DNA of 64,000 bases from Streptomyces cellulosae. GTDB lineage: Bacteria; Actinomycetota; Actinomycetes; Streptomycetales; Streptomycetaceae. The DNA lies in contig NZ_JOEV01000001.1 in assembly GCF_000721105.1 (NCBI RefSeq), positions 368,710-432,709 on the forward strand, given 5' to 3'. Made by a program: the position numbers and the translations under genes. Positions 60,997 through 64,000 of this stretch are shown in pieces. The first letter of the stretch is position 1, and every line of letters begins with the position of its first letter. The notes beneath the pieces are model-generated. The model had not been told where the DNA came from, searched no databases, and saw only the letters and a program-made list of their open reading frames with translations.

Positions 60997-62391
60997 ATGA
61001 AGGACAGCGTCACAGCCGCTCAGCAGACGCCACCCGCTCAACGCAGCACCCGCGATCTGGCCCGGGCCGCCGTCTCCGGCTGGCTCGGCACGGCCATGGA
61101 GTTCATGGACTTCCAGCTCTACTCGCTGGCCGCCGCCATCGTCTTCGACAAGATCTTCTTCCCGGACGTCAGTCCGGCCATCGGGCTGATCGCCGCGATG
61201 GCGACCTACGGCGTCGGGTACGTGGCCCGGCTCGCCGGCGCGGTCTACTTCGGGCGGATGGGCGACCGTATCGGCCGTAAGAAGGTCCTCTACCTCACCA
61301 TCCTGCTGATGGGCGCCTCCACCACCCTCATCGGCGTCCTTCCCACGTACGCCACCATCGGCATCCTCGCGCCGGTCCTGCTCGTCGTGCTGCGGCTGGT
61401 GCAGGGCTTCGGCGCCGGAGCGGAGATCGCGGGCGCGACCGTGCTGCTGGCCGAGTACGCCCCCGTCAAGCGGCGCGGCCTGATCTCCTCGCTGGTGTCG
61501 CTCGGCACCAACTCCGGAACGCTGGCCGCCTCCGGCCTGTGGGCGATCCTGCTCGCGGTGCTCACCGAGGACCAACTGCTGTCCTGGGGCTGGCGGTTGC
61601 CGTTCCTGCTGAGCTTCGCGCTGATGCTGTTCGCGGTCTGGCTGCGGCGCGGGCTCAAGGAGAGCCCGGTCTTCGAGGAGCGACCCGACGTGGTCGACGG
61701 GGTGGCGCTCGCCAAGGGCGAGGTGGAGACCGCGATCTCCGCGGCCGACGCGCGGGAGGGCGACGTCCTGGCCGCCGGGATCCGGCAGCGCAAGGGCAAG
61801 GCGTTCTTCCTCGCACTGGGTCTGCGGTTCGGTCAGGCGGGCAACTCCGGGCTGGTGCAGACGTTCCTGGTCGGCTACATCGCGAGCAACCTGGCGGTGG
61901 GCCGGTCCGTCCCGACGGACGCGATCCTGTACGGCTCGCTGCTGGGCTTCGCCACCGTGCCGGTGATCGGTCTGCTCGGCGACCGCTTCGGCCGCCGCGT
62001 CGTCTACCTCGTGCTCACGGCGCTGACCGTGGTCATCGCCTTCCCGGTGATGCTCCTCATCACCTCCGGCTCGACCCCGGGCGTGATGCTCGGCATGGTC
62101 CTCGGGCTGAACGTCGGTGTCCTCGGTCTGTTCTCGCTGGAGAGCGTCACCATGGCCGAACTCTTCGGCTCCCGCACCCGGTTCACCCAGCTCGCCCTCG
62201 CCAAGGAGATCGGCGGCATCCTCGCCACCGCCATCGGCCCGGTCCTCGCGGCCACCCTCACGGCGGTCACCGGGAGTTGGTGGCCCATCGCGGCGATGCT
62301 CGTCGTCTACTCCCTCATCACCTTCGTCAGCGCGCTGCTCGCGCCCGAGACACGCGGCCGGGACCTCGTCCGCCTGGAGGACGCCGTATGA
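60997..62391 (+). CDS. MFS transporter, metabolite:H+ symporter (ShiA/ProP) type
   Basis: A 464-residue inner-membrane symporter with twelve helices. It has the MHS-family start RAAVSGWLGTAMEFMDFQLYSLAAAIVF, the loop GRMGDRIGRKKVLYL between TM2 and TM3, LRLVQGFGAGAEIAGATVLLAEYAP and the second GDRFGRRVVYL loop. The family imports organic acids such as shikimate and alpha-ketoglutarate. Its place between UxuB and a dehydrogenase points to a hexuronate or aldonate substrate. ATG 60997 has GACGGAG upstream; the stop overlaps the next ATG. Confidence 0.9.
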   Translation: MKDSVTAAQQTPPAQRSTRDLARAAVSGWLGTAMEFMDFQLYSLAAAIVFDKIFFPDVSPAIGLIAAMATYGVGYVARLAGAVYFGRMGDRIGRKKVLYLTILLMGASTTLIGVLPTYATIGILAPVLLVVLRLVQGFGAGAEIAGATVLLAEYAPVKRRGLISSLVSLGTNSGTLAASGLWAILLAVLTEDQLLSWGWRLPFLLSFALMLFAVWLRRGLKESPVFEERPDVVDGVALAKGEVETAISAADAREGDVLAAGIRQRKGKAFFLALGLRFGQAGNSGLVQTFLVGYIASNLAVGRSVPTDAILYGSLLGFATVPVIGLLGDRFGRRVVYLVLTALTVVIAFPVMLLITSGSTPGVMLGMVLGLNVGVLGLFSLESVTMAELFGSRTRFTQLALAKEIGGILATAIGPVLAATLTAVTGSWWPIAAMLVVYSLITFVSALLAPETRGRDLVRLEDAV

Positions 62392-63470
62392 CCACCCTCA
62401 CGCAGCGAGGCACCGCGCGGCCCGCGACCGGTCTGATGAAGGCGGTCGTCGTGCACGGCCCCGGCGACCTGCGCATCGACGAACGGGACCGGCCGGTGCC
62501 CGGACCCGGCGAGGTGCTGCTCGCACTGGAGTGGGGAGGGATCTGCGGGTCCGACATCGCGTACTGGAAGAAGGGGGCGTCCGGGACCGCCTCGCTCGCC
62601 CATCCGCTCGTGCTCGGGCACGAGGTCGCGGGCCGGATCGCCGCGTTCGGCGACGCGGTGACCGGACTCCGGGAGGGGCAGGCGGTCACCGTCCATCCGG
62701 CCCAACTGGTCGGCGACGGCGTCCTGCCCGAGCGCATCGCCGGCCGGACCAACCTCCACCCGTACGTCCGCTACTTCGGCTCGGCGGCCTTCGAGCCGCA
62801 CACCGACGGCGGGTTCAGCGAATACCGGACGGTCCCCGCGCCCCAGATCCGGCCGCTCCCCGACGGGGTCGACACCCAACAGGGCGCCCTCGCCGAGCCG
62901 TTGGCCGTCGCGCTGCATGCCGTCGGCCGGGTGCCGGAGCTGCGTGGCCGTACGGTCCTGGTCAACGGCTGCGGGCCGATCGGCTCACTGGTCGCCGCCG
63001 CCGCCCGGTACCGGGGAGCGGGCAGGGTCGTCGCCGCCGATCTGGCGTCCTCGTCCCTCGCGGTGGCCCGTGCCATGGGCGCCGACGAGACTCGTGACCT
63101 GTCCGGCGGCGACGGTCTGCCCGAAGAGATGGACGTGGTCTTCGAGGCGTCCGGTGCCCCGGCCGCACTCGGGCCGGTGCTGCGGGCCACGGCCCCAGGC
63201 GGCACCCTCGTGCAGGTCGGCAACCTGCCGGGTACGGCGGCGCCGGCGGTGCTCGGCGACCTGGTGACCCGGGAGATCACCTGGATCGGCTCGTACCGCT
63301 TCGTCGACGAGATCGACGACGCGCTGCGCGCCCTCGCGGACGGCCTGGACGTGACCCCGCTGATCACGCACCGCTTCCCCCTCGACCGGGCCGAGGAGGC
63401 GCTCGCCGTCGCCGCGGACCCGGACAGCGGGAGCAGCAAGGTCATGCTGCGGCTGACGGGCGAGGCGTGA
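62388..63470 (+). CDS. L-idonate 5-dehydrogenase-like zinc alcohol dehydrogenase without the structural-zinc cysteines
   Basis: A 360-residue medium-chain dehydrogenase. Catalytic zinc ligands are present: Cys in GGICGSDIAYW and the HE pair in LGHEVAGRI. NAD binding: VLVNGCGPIGSLVAAAARYRGAGRVVAADL. Resemblance to IdnD is seen in GRTNLHPYVRYFGSAAF and DGGFSEYRTV. The lobe that normally holds four Cys (CGxCxxCxxGxxNLC) reads QLVGDGVLPERIAGRTNLH, so the structural zinc is lost. IdnD-type enzymes interconvert L-idonate and 5-ketogluconate. ATG 62388 overlaps the symporter stop (ATGA), making it the last gene of the GntR-controlled operon. Confidence 0.85.
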   Translation: MTTLTQRGTARPATGLMKAVVVHGPGDLRIDERDRPVPGPGEVLLALEWGGICGSDIAYWKKGASGTASLAHPLVLGHEVAGRIAAFGDAVTGLREGQAVTVHPAQLVGDGVLPERIAGRTNLHPYVRYFGSAAFEPHTDGGFSEYRTVPAPQIRPLPDGVDTQQGALAEPLAVALHAVGRVPELRGRTVLVNGCGPIGSLVAAAARYRGAGRVVAADLASSSLAVARAMGADETRDLSGGDGLPEEMDVVFEASGAPAALGPVLRATAPGGTLVQVGNLPGTAAPAVLGDLVTREITWIGSYRFVDEIDDALRALADGLDVTPLITHRFPLDRAEEALAVAADPDSGSSKVMLRLTGEA

Positions 63471-63526
63471 CGGCTGGGGAGCGGGGCCGGCGGGCTCCGG
63501 CCGCGACGTCCGCCGGAAGGCGATGC

Positions 63527-63800
63527 CGGGCACGGCGGCTGAGACACGGCCTCCGCCACGCCGGACCGGCGAACCGCCCGGCACTGAGGCACGGCCTCCG
63601 CCACGCCGGACCGGCGAACCGCCCGGCCGGGCTCAGGGCCACCACGAAGCCGGTCCCGCCGGGGCCGGCCCGGGGCCACCGGGCCTGTCCGATCCGGGCA
63701 CGGCGGCTGAGACACGGCCTCCGCCACGCCGGACCGGCGAACCGCCCGGCCGGGCTCAGGGCCACCACGAAGCCGGTCCCGCCGGGGCCGGCCCGGCGCC
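63527..63800. repeat. Long GC-rich direct repeats, three core copies
   Basis: A 38-bp core beginning CACGGCCTCCGCCACGCCGG starts at 63545, 63590 and 63713. The second and third copies continue identically for 84 bp (63590-63673 and 63713-63796). The GGGCACGGCGGCTGAGA lead-in is shared by the first and third copies. Confidence 0.92.
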
Positions 63801-63872
63801 CACAGGCCCGTGGCTCACCGCGCCGGTCCGGCCGAACTCGGGCCCCTCACACTCGCCACCGACCACCCCGCA

Positions 63873-63942
63873 CACCTCCCGCCACCCCACCCCACGTCCA
63901 GCCTGAACACCTCCCGCCACCCCACCCCACGCCCAGCCTGAA
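63873..63942. repeat. 35-bp tandem repeat, two copies
   Basis: CACCTCCCGCCACCCCACCC-type units at 63873-63907 and 63908-63942 differ at one base (T/C). They directly abut the adapter sequence. Confidence 0.9.
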
Positions 63943-63943
63943 C

Positions 63944-64000
63944 CTGTCTCTTATACACATCTGACGCTGCCGACGATATGCAGTGTGTAGATCTCGGTGG
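63944..64000. other. Illumina Nextera adapter contamination
   Basis: CTGTCTCTTATACACATCT (63944-63962) is the reverse complement of the Tn5 mosaic end. GACGCTGCCGACGA (63963-63976) is the Nextera read-1 adapter remainder. TATGCAGT (63977-63984) is the reverse complement of the index ACTGCATA (i5 S506/N506). GTGTAGATCTCGGTGG (63985-64000) is the P5 end. This is library sequence, not genome. Confidence 0.98.

Larger units (their letters stand above)
63471..63943. other. Terminal non-coding region at the contig edge
   Basis: About 470 bp after the dehydrogenase with no supportable gene. It consists mostly of two repeat families (63527-63800 and 63873-63942), which is a plausible reason for the assembly to stop here. 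Confidence 0.6.

Noticed and set aside
63527..63942. CRISPR array or telomere-like end
   Set aside because: Repeat spacing is irregular and there are no spacers of constant length. The sequence ends in library adapter rather than a chromosome terminus.

Overview
The window is high-GC actinobacterial DNA, almost certainly from a Streptomyces. Supporting signs are overwhelming G/C at third codon positions, frequent GTG starts, ATGA/GTGA start-stop overlaps, AGGAGG-type ribosome sites, a DUF5997/LysR-like divergent pair, a LAL-type LuxR regulator, an AidB-like flavoprotein beside a PaaX regulator, and recognisable CebR- and DasR-type operator palindromes. The last 57 bases (63944-64000) are not genomic. 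They are Illumina Nextera adapter, so the window ends at a contig edge.

Layout. 1-1275: end of a pectate-lyase-like gene and an intact PL3 pectate lyase. 1432-12477: housekeeping and accessory genes (PaaX regulator, AidB-like acyl-CoA dehydrogenase, HEAT-repeat protein, small membrane protein, BNR-repeat protein, uracil-DNA glycosylase with a decayed inverted copy beside it, BadF/NagK-type kinase, CbiX-like chelatase, lactonase with a DasR-type box). 12956-23593: FUSC transporter, Lrp and HAD genes, an amber-interrupted flavoenzyme, a giant LuxR regulator, LysR-like and DUF5997 genes, fructosamine kinase and a gutted aminoglycoside phosphotransferase. 23778-29146: a tight five-gene operon (lipoprotein, two permeases, KdgD, GudD) for uptake and dehydration of hexarates. 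29191-29415: a scar of two gene ends. 29503-34183: ABC exporter divergent from a two-component pair. 34341-37272: SDR reductase and a cell-wall NlpC/P60 protein lacking its catalytic cysteine. 37617-40607: GH115 alpha-glucuronidase. 40765-46417: PaoABC-like molybdenum aldehyde oxidoreductase operon with its XdhC chaperone and a divergent TetR gene. 46414-56529: kinase relic, GH5 beta-mannanase under a CebR box, GH13 and GH63 pair, pyruvate carboxylase. 57387-63470: GntR regulator divergent from ManD, UxuB, an MFS symporter and an idonate-type dehydrogenase.

How the genes work together. The coherent theme is plant cell-wall uronic acids. Secreted pectate lyases and the GH115 alpha-glucuronidase can release uronate-containing products. 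The ABC system with GudD and KdgD fits galactarate/glucarate conversion to 2,5-dioxopentanoate. The GntR cluster fits conversion of fructuronate, mannonate and possibly idonate to 2-keto-3-deoxygluconate. The first oxidative or isomerising steps and the last steps (uronate dehydrogenase or isomerase, KDG kinase, KDPG aldolase, ketoglutarate-semialdehyde dehydrogenase) are not in the window. Separately, the window is rich in decaying genes: at least nine relics or interrupted genes, several next to short direct repeats. I see no prophage, insertion sequence, CRISPR array, tRNA, rRNA or biosynthetic gene cluster, and no gene set that I would defend as a wholly new system.
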